From contig OZ316891.1 of NCBI GenBank assembly GCA_973895155.1, positions 15,996,001-16,060,000 on the forward strand: 64,000 bases of DNA. Reading direction: 5' to 3'. Position 1 is the stretch's first letter. Each line of letters begins with the position of its first letter. The translations under genes were made by a program, and so were the position numbers. Below are positions 1-10,196 of the stretch, piece after piece. This DNA comes from Marsupella aquatica. Its lineage: Eukaryota > Marchantiophyta. Below the pieces are notes generated by a model. It saw only the letters and a list, made by a program, of their open reading frames with translations, ran no database searches and was not told the DNA's origin.

Positions 1-108
1 TCCAATCTCAATGTGAAAACCTGTGAAATCCCAACAAAGTCCATTGTTAAGATGCCGACGATCCAACCAGAAAATCATTTAAATCACGACATAACAATGA
101 ATTTTGGA

Positions 109-185
109 TAGCGCCAGGCGCTAACAAAGAATATCCCCTTAACCGAAAGGTATATGAAAACATTTTTAGCTAGCGCTCGGTGCTA
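109..185. repeat. Class 1 palindromes (2 copies) in left intron
   Basis: TAGCGCCAGGCGCTA at 109-123 has perfect 7-bp arms. TAGCGCTCGGTGCTA at 171-185 is a degenerate copy. Both lie in the intron between the donor near 222 and the acceptor near 20 of the minus-strand ParB/methyltransferase-like gene. Both are followed by ACAAA. Confidence 0.85.
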
Positions 186-947
186 ACAAAGGACAGCACA
201 AAGAGTGAGAGAATTTACCTGGCAATCACTTTGGGCCATGTACATTGGAACTCCCATAACCACGTTCAGGGTTTTCACACACTGAAACTTTTGAGACTCC
301 TGGCTCGCGGCGATGACCTGCGAGATCTGATCATACTCGCCGGTACGCAAAATGGCCAATATACCATCATCTGCTAGAAAGGGGTCCATTGCGCGAAAGA
401 ATGAACCAACAATTCTGTGATCTGGGGAATTCCATTTTGGAGACTTCTTCTCTAAAAGGGATGGGCGCAGTCCAGTTGAGAGGTAAACGAATCCAGCATC
501 AACTCCAAATGATCTTATCTTCCCTCCTCTTATGACTCCTTTCTCCCTTAGACCAAGCAAGACTAGGTCTTTCACCCACTTCTCCACATTTGACACCCAA
601 GCCGGTTTCTGCTCTTTCGTGAACACACTCTCAAAGAAGTCCATTACGCTGGACTCAACAAAAACATGCCTAGAAGTCTTAGACTTGAACTGTCCAACAT
701 CTCATTGAACACCAGTAGAAGCGACTAAATCCCGAGAGGAAAATCCATGATCCAAAGATTTCTTTTTCTTTTTCTTCGTGTTGGTGGCATCTGCAGGTCG
801 CACCATCTTCTCCGTGTTGGGAGGAGTCTGTTCATCAAGGACATCTTGTTCCCCCGTATCAGCTTCAGAGACTCCAGGAGTGATTATCGTCTTTGCATCT
901 TGTGTTTCTTCTCCATCCAATTTCTGTCCACCTAGAAAAAGAAACAA
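183..947 (-). pseudogene. ParB/methyltransferase-like gene of unit 1, C-terminal exons (methyltransferase-like part)
   Basis: The exon appears to start after an acceptor near 937 and reads through a Lys-rich linker (KKKKKKS) into a domain with GFVYLSTG, then SFFRAMDPFLADDGILAIL, then a conserved-looking region up to about 222. A GT donor (CAG|GTAAAT) follows. Another acceptor near position 20 shows that the gene continues off the left edge. The order of a motif-IV-like strand followed by a 'leader peptide helix, DDG, hydrophobic strand' matches the middle of beta-class amino-methyltransferases. It resembles the clearer copy at 13,557-14,861. The DPPY-type motif is not preserved (LSTG). The motif I region would lie outside the window. 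An in-frame TGA interrupts the reading frame at 702-704. Catalytic activity is unlikely. The fold assignment is inference. Confidence 0.45.
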
Positions 948-977
948 AAGTTTCCAAGATTACGGTCCACATAACAC

Positions 978-1180
978 CAGCGCCGGGCGCTAACCAAACT
1001 GCCCAAAAAATCAACCGATAAATAGACAACTTGATCAGCAGCGCTCATCAAAAGTCACTGACATAATCAAGCTGGTGGAGAGAAAATACAGAATGCCAAT
1101 GGAAAATAACACCAGCGCCGGGCGCTAACCAAACTGCACAAAAATCAAGAAATAAATGGACACCAACATCTGTGGCGCTA
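978..1180. repeat. Class 1 palindromes in an intron, part of a local duplication
   Basis: CAGCGCCGGGCGCTA occurs at 978-992 and 1,113-1,127, and a half-site GGCGCTA occurs at 1,174-1,180. The flanks of the first two copies are duplicated (ATAACAC before, ACCAAACTGC after). The segment near 1,068-1,113 also resembles 1,198-1,244, so about 130 bp was tandemly duplicated. All sites lie in the intron between about 1,265 and 937. Confidence 0.8.
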
Positions 1181-2588
1181 AACAAAAAGACACCTAAATA
1201 TCCAAACTAGTGAAGGGAAATACGGAATGCCAATGAAAAATAGAAGAATTTCACGTTTATTCCTGGATCTCGTTGATGGGCTGGTTACTCCAATGTCTAC
1301 TTTTGCTTTCGCCCGGGGTTTTTGACTCCTGTCTACATGCAAAACTTCTGTTTCGCAATGTTTCTGTAGCTCGCTCGCCGAGGCATCTACATCTTCCGAT
1401 AAACCTTGTTTCATTTCAGAGAGAACTTTCCAAGGGACTAAAGACTTTGATAATTTCAGAAATGCATCCTTTTCAGCTTCATCGAAAGGGGTGTCCCACT
1501 TATCTGTGTCAAGATACCATGGATAGTGGGTTATCTCCCACAATGAAATGTCACGTGGTGGAACGTCCCCTTCGGCAGGGTACATTGAGTAAACTTCGCT
1601 AAAAGCATCCCCCTCTAGAACGGACCATTTTTGGAATGCAGGAGGGTAAGCCCAAAAATACTCTGGAGAACTGGTCTCCATCGCCATGTAGAAGCGATAC
1701 AGATATCTCTTGGCTCGCTTCTGGTTGCGAATGGTATAGTCTTCCTTGTCTCCGTACTTGGACTGCCAAATTGTGCTAAAAAACTTTGCCTTCACTGTTT
1801 CACCGTATGTCTTGAAATCATTGGTGATGTTCAAGACCAAAGCTTCAAACGTCTCCACTCCTCCTAGCGTCAGACGATCAGCAGGTAGGATCGACTGGAC
1901 TTGCGAAAGAGATGTCTGTAACATTGAAATTGCAATTCCTTCCACCAAACTCCACATGTGCCATGTATGACACCACTGTTTAACAAGGTCATCATTCACA
2001 CTCGGGGGATGGTAAAATTGTTTTCTGAGCTCGGGTGTACAGTGAGCAACAAGAAGAGTACAGCGCAGTTGTGGATCCAAGTAGGAGACAGCAGTGAATA
2101 GATGCGCGCGGTCCATTGTACATACTACAGAGTCCGACTTCTTTTCTCGTTTGTTCCTCTCCGTAAGAATGTACATTTCTGCACAAGTTGACAGAAAATC
2201 ACCAAACTCTGGGCTTATCAGGGGGTAATCTTGGATGTCTTTATGCTCCACTCCTTCGTTGCCTCCTTCATCATGGCAGCATACCGCTTACCAGTCTCTT
2301 CAGATGACCACGGGCGACCTTGACTTGTCGCAGCAGCCAAGTCAAGCTTAAATTGAAGTGAATACGACTTAATCTTGTTTTCACACAAGATGTAAACCAA
2401 TGCTTCCAATGGCATCTGCTTGGTATACCAAGACCCCTTTCTTGTTTTGGCACGAACAGTTTGAAATCGCTTGAAGCTTCCGGGGTCGATGATCGGCTTT
2501 GTAGGCCTCCAAGTCATGAGTTAAAATCCGATTGATTCTATCAGCATCGAGAATCCACAATGGTTCCACCACAGCTTGCCCAAACCTG
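1178..2588 (-). pseudogene. ParB/methyltransferase-like gene of unit 1, middle exon (helical region)
   Basis: An acceptor (TTACAG|GTTTGG) at about 2,589 opens an exon that reads FGQAVVEPLWILDADRIN. It then changes frame near 2,520-2,500 and again near 2,250, continuing as a long open stretch from 2,251 to about 1,265. The sequence is protein-like throughout (for example PEFGDFLSTCAEMYI and ISLWEITHYPWYLDTDKW), with no known domain that I recognise. The corresponding region of the unit 2 gene (14,861-14,100) also sits between the ParB-like and methyltransferase-like domains. The two frame changes make this a probable pseudogene. A probable donor lies near 1,265 and the intron to about 938 holds three palindrome sites. 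Confidence 0.45.
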
Positions 2589-2608
2589 TAAGGTATAATG
2601 GCAAATAT

Positions 2609-2623
2609 TAGTGCCTGGCCGTA
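2609..2623. repeat. Degenerate class 1 palindrome in intron
   Basis: TAGTGCCTGGCCGTA lies in the 105-bp intron between the ParB-like exon (ending 2,694) and the next exon (starting 2,588). It keeps most of the consensus but has lost arm symmetry. Confidence 0.6.
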
Positions 2624-2693
2624 ACTAACTTTGCAAAAATCAAGCGCAATCGACCAAATTCAATAGCGTTTATGCAACTTGAGGAATACTTAC

Positions 2694-3403
2694 TGGTTCA
2701 CCATGTGCATAGCTGCTTCAAGCTCAACTAGAGAACCCTGATCTCCCTTAAAAATAGTGCATTGAACACGCGGATGGTACTTGATATTGTCTGGATTCTC
2801 ATTTGTTACTTGGGTCCACGAGTAGAGTCGATGATTCCCATCAAAAACACAGAACATCTTATCCTTTAGAATGTGGAAATCTGGATCAGTAGCACATTCT
2901 GCTTCAAACAAGTTGTTCTGGGCAACCCAAACAGCATCCCATGTCTCCCGAATTTCAGGTGTGCAGAATTGAACGACTCCTTCTGAATCCGTGGGCTGGA
3001 CGTAAAACCGCATCCCAATTGAAGAGTTGTATCCAGAGCTCCGAAACGAATCCTTGAGCTTATCGATAGATGCACTATTTTTTTGTAAAGTCCAAACGAT
3101 TTCCATGTGAACAAGCCGACAAAGAGGGATACGCGGCGGCTCTTTCTTCTCCCCTCTGAAATCGACTCCAAATGACATTGCGTATTTCTCAATCACAGCA
3201 TCCATGGACAGGACTCCCTTGCCACCGTCCTCCATCGCAAAATCTCCGTATGACTCCATGATGCCTCGTTTTGGCTTTGAAATCGACTGACTAATGTTTC
3301 GCAAAGAGTTCGACGCAGACGAACGAGTGACTCTCCGAGTATAAACTGATCCGGAGAATGAGGACTCAGATGTTTCAGAATGGCCAGGAGAATGATTCTC
3401 CAT
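2694..3403 (-). CDS. ParB-like N-terminal exon of the unit 1 ParB/methyltransferase-like gene
   Basis: The ATG at 3,403 opens a 237-codon exon that ends at a GT donor at 2,694 (ACCA|GTAAGT). Residues 1-50 are Ser/Arg-rich and probably disordered. Residues of about 65-235 resemble the ParB/sulfiredoxin-type fold: an ISxxKxxFRxxGY-like helix, then FYVQPTDSEGVVQFC, then the hallmark FCVFDGNHRLYSW near residues 190-205, where ParB-type domains have a (D/G)GxxR signature. In bacteria this domain is often fused to beta-class DNA methyltransferases, and the downstream exons here match that arrangement. ParB-family domains bind or hydrolyse nucleotides and bind palindromic DNA. No such activity can be read from this sequence. 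The exon itself is open, but the gene is broken downstream. Confidence 0.55.
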
Positions 3404-3796
3404 GTTTGTTTAAGATGCACACACGGGGAACCCGCACCTCAACGTGCTTCTTGCGTGATGCAATGTTTCTTGTGGTGTTGTACCGATATGGACGAATGAT
3501 TGACAACGATCCTAAATGTGCGCAGAGGTCGTTCTAACGATCAAGGAAGACACTATCACAAGAAGATCTTATCTGATATACCCTGTGGCAGACCGACATG
3601 TATCACAAGTACACATCGAAAAGCATGAGCATCCAAAAGCAGACCTACTAAAGGTTGACACTTGTCACATTTTAACTAGTTTATAGGTACTCATGAATAT
3701 ATTTATCCAGGAATTCGTTATAAATTGTAACGATAAACGGTCAAAGTTACCGTTTAAAAACACTGTTTATGTCAGTATTCTACTTCGATCTAATAT

Positions 3797-4397
3797 TAGC
3801 GCCTGGCGCTATTATTATGCTAGACTAAAATATATCTTAAAATGAAGGATTTTAATAATAGCGCCTGGCGCTAGTAACATTGTACTAAAAAATCATGCGA
3901 ATGATTGGACTGAAGCGAGAAAGATTTTGTAATAAACGGCTTCTATTTCTATAAAGAATATGAAAGTGCCAGGCGCTATTTTTTTTTTAGTCTCAAATAG
4001 GGAAAAAATGTGTAGATTTCAATAATAGCGCCCGGCGCTAGTAACGAGACACCTCAAAATGGTAGATGTTTGGACACGAAATGTGTAAGTTTCTATAAAT
4101 AATGTACGAGTACATCTTGACATTTTAAAGAAATTTTATGATAGCGCCTGGCGCTATTATTGTGATAGCTTCTACTCGATCTCAAATGGATCGATTTTAA
4201 TATAAGTAGAGGGTAATATTGTCGTCTGACATAAATAAGGGGCTATTTCCATGGAAACCCGATATATTTCCAAGGAAACCCGAAACCTGTCGTAGAATGT
4301 TAACCTGTGTCAGTAACCAAAATGGCCGATGATCTTTGCTTTTGTTGTTCATTTTTTGGGCTCTTTCAGATGTGGAAAACGCTAGCGCCTGGCGCTA
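3797..4397. promoter_or_regulatory. Six class 1 palindromes in the divergent intergenic region
   Basis: Copies start at 3,797, 3,859, 3,964, 4,026, 4,142 and 4,383. Five have perfect 7-bp arms around a central T or C (TAGCGCCTGGCGCTA or TAGCGCCCGGCGCTA); the copy at 3,964 reads AAGTGCCAGGCGCTA. The first two and the next two are each exactly 62 bp apart. They lie between the start of the minus-strand ParB-like gene (3,403) and that of the plus-strand transposase (4,637), where both promoters should be. A regulatory or protein-binding role is inference from position and symmetry. Confidence 0.75.
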
Positions 4398-4636
4398 CTA
4401 TATTACCCCTTTGGTTACAATGTCAAAACCATTAATTCTCCAGTAACTATCCGCCAAATATATGGTTTTGTCGTTTCTTGAACGGTAAGAAAATCCGTAC
4501 CCAACGGATCCTATAACCGCTCGATGGCTCTTTCCGTTTGAGACTTGGATTTAGAAGAAACCCTCAACCATCCAAACTAGTTTCATTTTACAATGTATCA
4601 TTATTTTATGTAGTCGGTTATCTTTGGGGAGTTAGA

Positions 4637-7600
4637 ATGTCTCGCATTATTGGAATAATGTGTCCGAATATAGGTGACGTTGTGACGATCCCTGTGTCGA
4701 TTTCCAAAACCAAGAAACGTGTTAGTCATAATTACCTGTGTGGAAGATTTGGGGTGACGAGAAAACATATTTTGAGTATCAGAACTTTGAACGATGGGCC
4801 CGCTCATTTTGATACTGAAGCGGAGGACGTTGTTTGGAATCTCGAATATGGCGTGGAGTACTTGATTTTCATTCAACTAAGGGACATCGTTTATGTCAAG
4901 GTGGAGACGCATCAGGTTGCTCACGATGTGATTGACCTTACGTCCGACGCTAAATGCTCTGAGGGTTCTCCACCAATCTCAAAGGGCGGTGAGGTCAATA
5001 AGGAGGGCGAAAGTACCAGTTTGTTGACGCCCCAGGTACTCCCCGTATTGATTGCGTCAGAGAAGTCTGATGATGGAGACACTCTAACTCGTCCTGTTCT
5101 GGTTGTGTACAGAAGAAGCGCACTTGATGCCTTGTTGAAGTCAACTGGACAAAGTGAGTTATCGCGCTTTGTTAGGTCTGAGGCATTCATTCACAAACAG
5201 GTTGAATGCTTACCTATAGAGTACAATGGGAATACCATATTTGAGCTTCCACTTGTTGAAGGTGTTGGCTCGAAAGGGGATCGTCTACGAAACATGGATC
5301 GATGCAAGGACTGCTACCTCTAGACTAGAATCCTTCCTACTTCTGCTAATGTCGTTCCAAAGAAGATGTGGGAGTTTGGGAAAGTAAGCTGTAGTGGTTC
5401 TCTTGAATGCCGAAATAGAGCATGTGAGTTTTACACCAGGACTCAAGTCAGAAACTGTAATGGATGGGATGGGACCCCCAAGCTCTCTGGTCAGCATTGT
5501 CCTGGGAGGTTTATCGATGCTGGAGGAATTGTTTGTCGCTATTGCCTTCAAGTTCCATTTTGTGTTGAGTCTTGTCCAGCAAAACTGTTTTATATGTACC
5601 CGCAAGTTTTGATCGAAAATGACACTGCAAAACACATGTCACGACTTGCAATCCATATGGGAGTGCACAACCATCCATGTCGGAAGGTCTGGTCTAGAAG
5701 TGCTAAGAAAACAGCAATAGAAGAAATACGGAGACAACATGAGAAGTCTCCTTCTACACCGTGCGTTTTGAAAAATGAGATCACTGGATCTTTAATGGAT
5801 GCCGTAGGTGAGTCTATGGATGACATTTCAAAGCTAGAAGAATCAGAAATCTGGAAATCACTTATGCTCATTTCAACGCCTCAGAAGTTTTCTGCGTTAT
5901 TTAAGAGCATTCGCAAAGATCAGGTTGGTCGAGGTGATTTGGAATATCTGGTTTGCATGCAGAAGAATGTTACGTTTCCTTTTCTCCAAAGATATCTTCT
6001 TCCTGGGCAGGGCTGTAAAGGTGATAGAGCGCATATTTTCAAAATGACTATCAAAGGTCATGGATCAGGAGTAGATTTACTGCGTCAGATGAAGAAAGGG
6101 GGGCCTCTAGAAGGAGCATGGGTGAGCTTTGACGTGATGAAAAGGATGTCGAAAGAATGGAGTACTTTTAGTGCACATGTGTATGACCATAACTATCGAG
6201 CTTTGTGCACAATATTTACTTGTGAACTCAAAGCAGAGGACACTGCATCGCTTGAGAAAGCTTGGAGGTTGATGATCGAAGTCGCTTTGGAGAACGGTTT
6301 AAACGGTGTGGAAATCCATGGTTTCATGGCGGATAACGCTCAGGCGGGATGGATAGCGGTTAGGAATGTCTTCTTTGACGGCCATCCAAACCCGGAGAGA
6401 GAGCGATCGGATGCATTCCACTTTTATCAGTCTTTGCATCGGCACTCTATCGAAGGAGTACTTGACAAAAAACGTGTTGAACATCGAATCCTTTGGGACA
6501 AACTGTTGCGGAATGCCGCTTCATTTGTGGAAGCCTACAGGGTATCACGAGAGATTGATTCATGGTGGAGATCTGGAAATTGTATTCCTGGGAAACTTAG
6601 AATGTTGCAAGGATGGATCGCTTGGTGGGTTGTGAGGTGGCGTCAGTGGGGAAATTTCATACGTTTGGTGAGTCAATGTATACTAGCGCCTGGCGCTAGT
6701 ATTAATATCCCTTTTCTAATTGTGATATTTACTGATGTTTTTGCCAGCGTCTGGCGCTAACGTACGAATAGCTTGATAGCTTCTTCAATCTTCACAATAA
6801 TCATGAAAACATTCATACCTTTCGTCCGCCCATTTTGAAGTTCCGCTTTATTTTTTATTCGCTATATTGTACTGAATTTGACAAAACTCTTTTTCAGAGC
6901 AAAAGTGCACTTGAAGGGGGGATGATTCCCAATTGCACTGGTTCTGAAGCTGTTCACGGAATCATGAAAGCATGGCAGGGAAAGAAAACAGTTGGTTTGT
7001 TCGAAGGATGTAAGACCGATCACAACAGAGCAATCTCACAAATAGCAGCCTATACAGCATATCGTGAAGGGCTCCATCGGGGTACCGGTCCAACAGTGTT
7101 TGAATTGGCTTTTCGTTTGGCTGACCAAGCAGGGTCCCCGAAACTCTTCGAAGAAGCCTCTAATATGTTACTCGCAAATGCAGCAAAATTTGATTTGGAG
7201 AGGGATTCTCCATTGAATGGGGATTTTGTGACGAAGTCTATGAAAAGAAAAGGTCCGGCGACCAGGAATGTCTCTCCACAAGACTCCCATCGACATGACA
7301 CGGTTCTCATAACTACGCCAAACACCCGAGGTTGCAAGAGGAGAAATTTGACCTCAGCCGAGTTTGAGCACATTCTGATACTTAGAACTCCTCCTTCGAA
7401 TCCAGCTATCGATTTGTCTGAAAGTGGCTCTCCAGTTTCCCATCATGTCACTCAATCTTCCGAAGTTCCAGAAAGTGTTCCAAACACCACTCCATTCATT
7501 CCTGTAGACACTTCGCTTTTTGAAGTGGATGTTGTACCCGGGTCGTGGCATTTGCGGAGAGTTTCCAGACACGGTGCTGGACCTCAGTGTAATGGGACGT

Positions 7601-8391
7601 TGTTTGGAAGTTGTGATCAAGATGAGTGTTGTAATCGAATTAAGAAGGTCGGATATCCTTCAAATGCAGGGGTTGTCGGAATAGTCGTCAAAGGTTACCG
7701 CTTATTTAGAGGTGAACACCATCCAGAGCTTGTCTGGTTCTGCCCCACTCGTGATTGCTGGAAGAGCCGCCCTCGTCAAGGTATTGTGAACCTCCCTACT
7801 TGCCCAGACTTTTTGCCAGTACAGAAAGGCACTCGTCTTTCAAGTCTGGAGTTGAATTTCCTTCACGAGCAGGGAATTGAAGTCTCGAGAGGAGGTGCTA
7901 TTTCACGTTGTCCTTCTCCATTTGAACTGAGAATCAACATTGACGTTTTCCCTGAAAAGATCGATCTTGCACAAGTCAACATCCATTTTCAAACAAGAAA
8001 CGGGCGTGCGATGATCTCCAGATCAAATCTCACTCAGGAATATCATAAAAGGATTGAATCAGCAACGAAAAAAACAATGACTTTGATCAAAACTATGGAA
8101 GTTTCATCAGGAAATTCATACGGAAAACAATTCCAGATACGCACACATGCACATTTACGAACTGCAAATACTTATTCGGTGCAGATTTGCATTTTCCCTT
8201 GTTGCTCTTGTGAAGATTTCTTTCGTCGACATTCTCGAGGGAAACCTTTCATGCCATGTAAACACTTGTACTGGGTTTACAAAGTTATCTGCAAGCTTGA
8301 TCCTGTGGACAATATCCTCCCAAGCCAACCGATTCTTACCATTGCGGAACTGCGTTATATTCTAGCGAGGCAGAATGCTGATGGTTTATAG
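4637..8391 (+). pseudogene. MULE-like transposase, two exons, one in-frame TAG
   Basis: The exons are 4,637-6,667 and 6,898-8,391, joined in phase across an intron with clear GTGAGT and TTTTTCAG ends; about 1,174 codons. The start chosen is the first in-frame ATG (MSRIIGIMCPN). The N-terminal third is acidic and variable. Near 5,480-5,700 a Cys/His-rich segment ends in HMGVHNHP, like the WRKY/GCM-type zinc finger of MULE transposases. The core follows, with GAWVSFDVM near 6,115 and GFMADNAQAGW near 6,325 as likely catalytic Asp positions and NCTGSEAVHGIMK in exon 2 as the likely third acidic position. Near 8,195-8,270 a SWIM zinc finger (CSC, 15 residues, CKH) is complete. A single TAG at 5,321-5,323 interrupts the frame, probably a former CAG. 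Other superfamilies with SWIM fingers are possible, but MULE fits best. Confidence 0.65.
6668..6897 (+). repeat. Transposase intron carrying two class 1 palindromes
   Basis: The intron has a GTGAGT donor and a polypyrimidine-CAG acceptor. It holds TAGCGCCTGGCGCTA at 6,684-6,698 (perfect arms) and CAGCGTCTGGCGCTA at 6,745-6,759. The exon frame is kept by splicing, so the palindromes sit only in removed sequence. Confidence 0.8.
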
Positions 8392-8466
8392 GAAGGCTTA
8401 GTATTCTTGTTTACGTTCAACGGGTATGTTGGACTTGTCGTTTTGTAACGGTAACCTTGTTTTGGT

Positions 8467-8842
8467 TAGCGCCCGGTGCTAGTAAACAACATTTGGTTTC
8501 TTTTCAACACGGCTCAATGTTTTGTGGGTTGCACAAAAAACTAAATTTGTTTTTACAATTTTACGGATGTGTAAATTTCATTGTACGGGTCACTTGGACT
8601 TCAATTTTGTCACTTGGACTTCAGTTTTGTTAGCGCCCGGCGCTAGACTTCATTTCCTTACTTGGTTTCAGTTTGTAGTTTCCAGGTCTGAACGTGTGGA
8701 TTTCTTTCGCATGCATTTTCGAGGATGACCTTTTCTTGCCTTAGAAACCGTTATCCTCTGATCATTCCGGTAGATGTTGAGCGGGTATTTTGTTAATGAT
8801 ATTTTGTAACGGTATCGAACGCTTGGTTAGGACTAAGCGCTA
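8467..8842. repeat. Three class 1 palindromes downstream of the transposase
   Basis: TAGCGCCCGGTGCTA lies at 8,467-8,481, TAGCGCCCGGCGCTA at 8,631-8,645 (perfect arms) and the degenerate TAGGACTAAGCGCTA at 8,828-8,842. Two of them are followed by GTAA. These are the last copies of this class before the second palindrome class begins at about 9,049. The 8,392-9,204 interval holds no gene that I recognise. Confidence 0.75.
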
Positions 8843-9048
8843 GTAAAGGCATCTTCCGATAATTGTCGTTTTCCCCATCTTTTTGAGTTGATGTTGAATT
8901 TGACCTCTTTGGTTTGGGTCAAAATTAAGCCGTTTTTTGTCAATGATAGTACAAATTCTCTTGTTTTGTTCAACTATTTTTCCTGTTATGATCATCACTG
9001 TTTCCTGTTTCTTGTCACGGAGGTCGGGCCCTCCTAAAACTAGAAGTT

Positions 9049-9136
9049 GACGCGACCTCCTCCACTTAGACACCTGTAAATGAACAATTCGATTCTCATA
9101 TTATGCAATTGCAAACAACCACGCGACCGGGCGCGT
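9049..9136. repeat. Class 2 palindrome sites downstream of the FCP1-like stop
   Basis: ACGCGACCGGGCGCGT at 9,121-9,136 has 7-bp arms with one mismatch. A half-site GACGCGACC begins at 9,049. These are the first members of the second palindrome class and lie just beyond the 3' end of the unit 2 gene. Confidence 0.65.
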
Positions 9137-9204
9137 CACTCCCAAAATATAAAGTTCAATTTCAATCAATTTATAAATAATAATTGATAATAAACAATAA
9201 ACGT

Positions 9205-10110
9205 TTACTTATTGGACTTATCCCGGGCTTCTATAGCACGGTCTTTTTCGGCAAATAAGTATTTCATAAATTCGTCAAACTTTTCTAAATGGTCTTTATT
9301 CCCCTGATTACGAATGATCACATTTCTCCTCCAATGATTCATCTTATCAATATAATCTCTCTCAAGATTTTCTTGAGAGAACGTTGGAATCCCATATCCA
9401 CTAAGGAGCTCGTGGAATGTCAACTTGTCAATTGACATGTCGCATAGATATGGATATAGTTTCTTTCTAAAAAATAGGTCATCATCGAGCCCAGAATATG
9501 CATCGGGATACAACGATGAATAGAAGTCATTAAGGCTCGTCTTATACGCAGCATCATCGATAAGAATGACATTCTCGATGTTGTAATCTTTAATATCGGC
9601 GGCAATGTTGGAGAGACATTTGACAAATAAGGGGATGTCATTATTATTCTTTCCAATAAGTTGAGTTGATTCTTGTCCCCATATAAATTTAATACGTTTC
9701 AAAACTTCGGGTCGAAGTATCAGCCTTACACAAGATAGAATATTCCGTTTGAACATGCACGACCAGATCGCAATATCGTATAGATCTGCCACCTTCTCAA
9801 GAAATTCCATGAAATCAGGCCTTGGATAGATAACCTTGTGCATCTGTCTCACACCCCATGACCGAATGGGCATCCCAGGGCTGATCTTCTCTGACCAGAT
9901 AAGTACCCGATTCAGATTGAAAATTACAAGTCTCTTTTGAACCGGTGACTTCTTTGCCGATGGATCAGGCGCCATCTATACCTGTGATGTTTGTGCCGCA
10001 GGGTTTGGAGAACATACTAGAACGATCTGTTTGTTTCCCACCTCCGAACGGTCACCGGACTTCCGGACTGGTGCCTTCGATACTCGATCAGGGGGTTTCA
10101 GGATAGGCTT
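9205..10110 (-). pseudogene. FCP1/NIF-like HAD domain with lost catalytic aspartates (C-terminal exon)
   Basis: The exon starts after TTTTACAG at 10,110 and ends at a TAA at 9,205. After a basic linker there is one in-frame TAG at 9,976-9,978, immediately before an ATG that could restart the protein as 256 residues. The domain reads RLVIFNLNRVLIW where FCP1/SCP phosphatases have DLDETL, so both Asp residues of motif I are Asn. Later features are kept: IYPRPDFMEFLEKV, DIAIWSCM (motif II Ser) and ENVILIDDAAY (motif IV Asp pair). Known CTD phosphatases need both motif I Asp residues, so this is best read as a pseudophosphatase or binding module. It is in frame with the upstream Ulp1 exon, which makes a Ulp1-FCP1-like fusion apart from the TAG. 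Confidence 0.65.
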
Positions 10111-10144
10111 CTGTAAAACATTAAGAAATGAAAATAAGTTTATA

Positions 10145-10160
10145 ACGCGAACAGTCACGT
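10145..10160. repeat. Class 2 palindrome in the Ulp1/FCP1 intron
   Basis: ACGCGAACAGTCACGT lies in the 86-bp intron between exons 10,985-10,197 and 10,110-9,205. It is a degenerate copy with two arm mismatches. Confidence 0.55.
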
Positions 10161-10196
10161 GACTACAAAGAGAGACACTGAAATGAAGTGTATTAC

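Larger units (their letters stand above)
1..8850. mobile_element. Large DNA-element-like unit 1 (MULE-like transposase plus ParB/methyltransferase-like gene)
   Basis: This span holds two divergently transcribed multi-exon genes, a MULE-like transposase on the plus strand and a ParB-like/methyltransferase-like gene on the minus strand. One palindrome class, TAGCGCC-N-GGCGCTA, ties them together. It occurs at least 16 times here, in introns, in the shared 1.1-kb intergenic space and downstream of the transposase, but not in recognisable exons. The left end lies outside the window. The right end is placed between 8,845 and 9,049, where this palindrome class stops and another begins. I did not find terminal inverted repeats or a target-site duplication. 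That the two genes form one element is inferred from the shared palindromes. Confidence 0.55.

Noticed and set aside
9205-9975. Active CTD phosphatase
   Set aside because: Both motif I Asp residues are Asn (NLNRV), which is incompatible with the known HAD mechanism.
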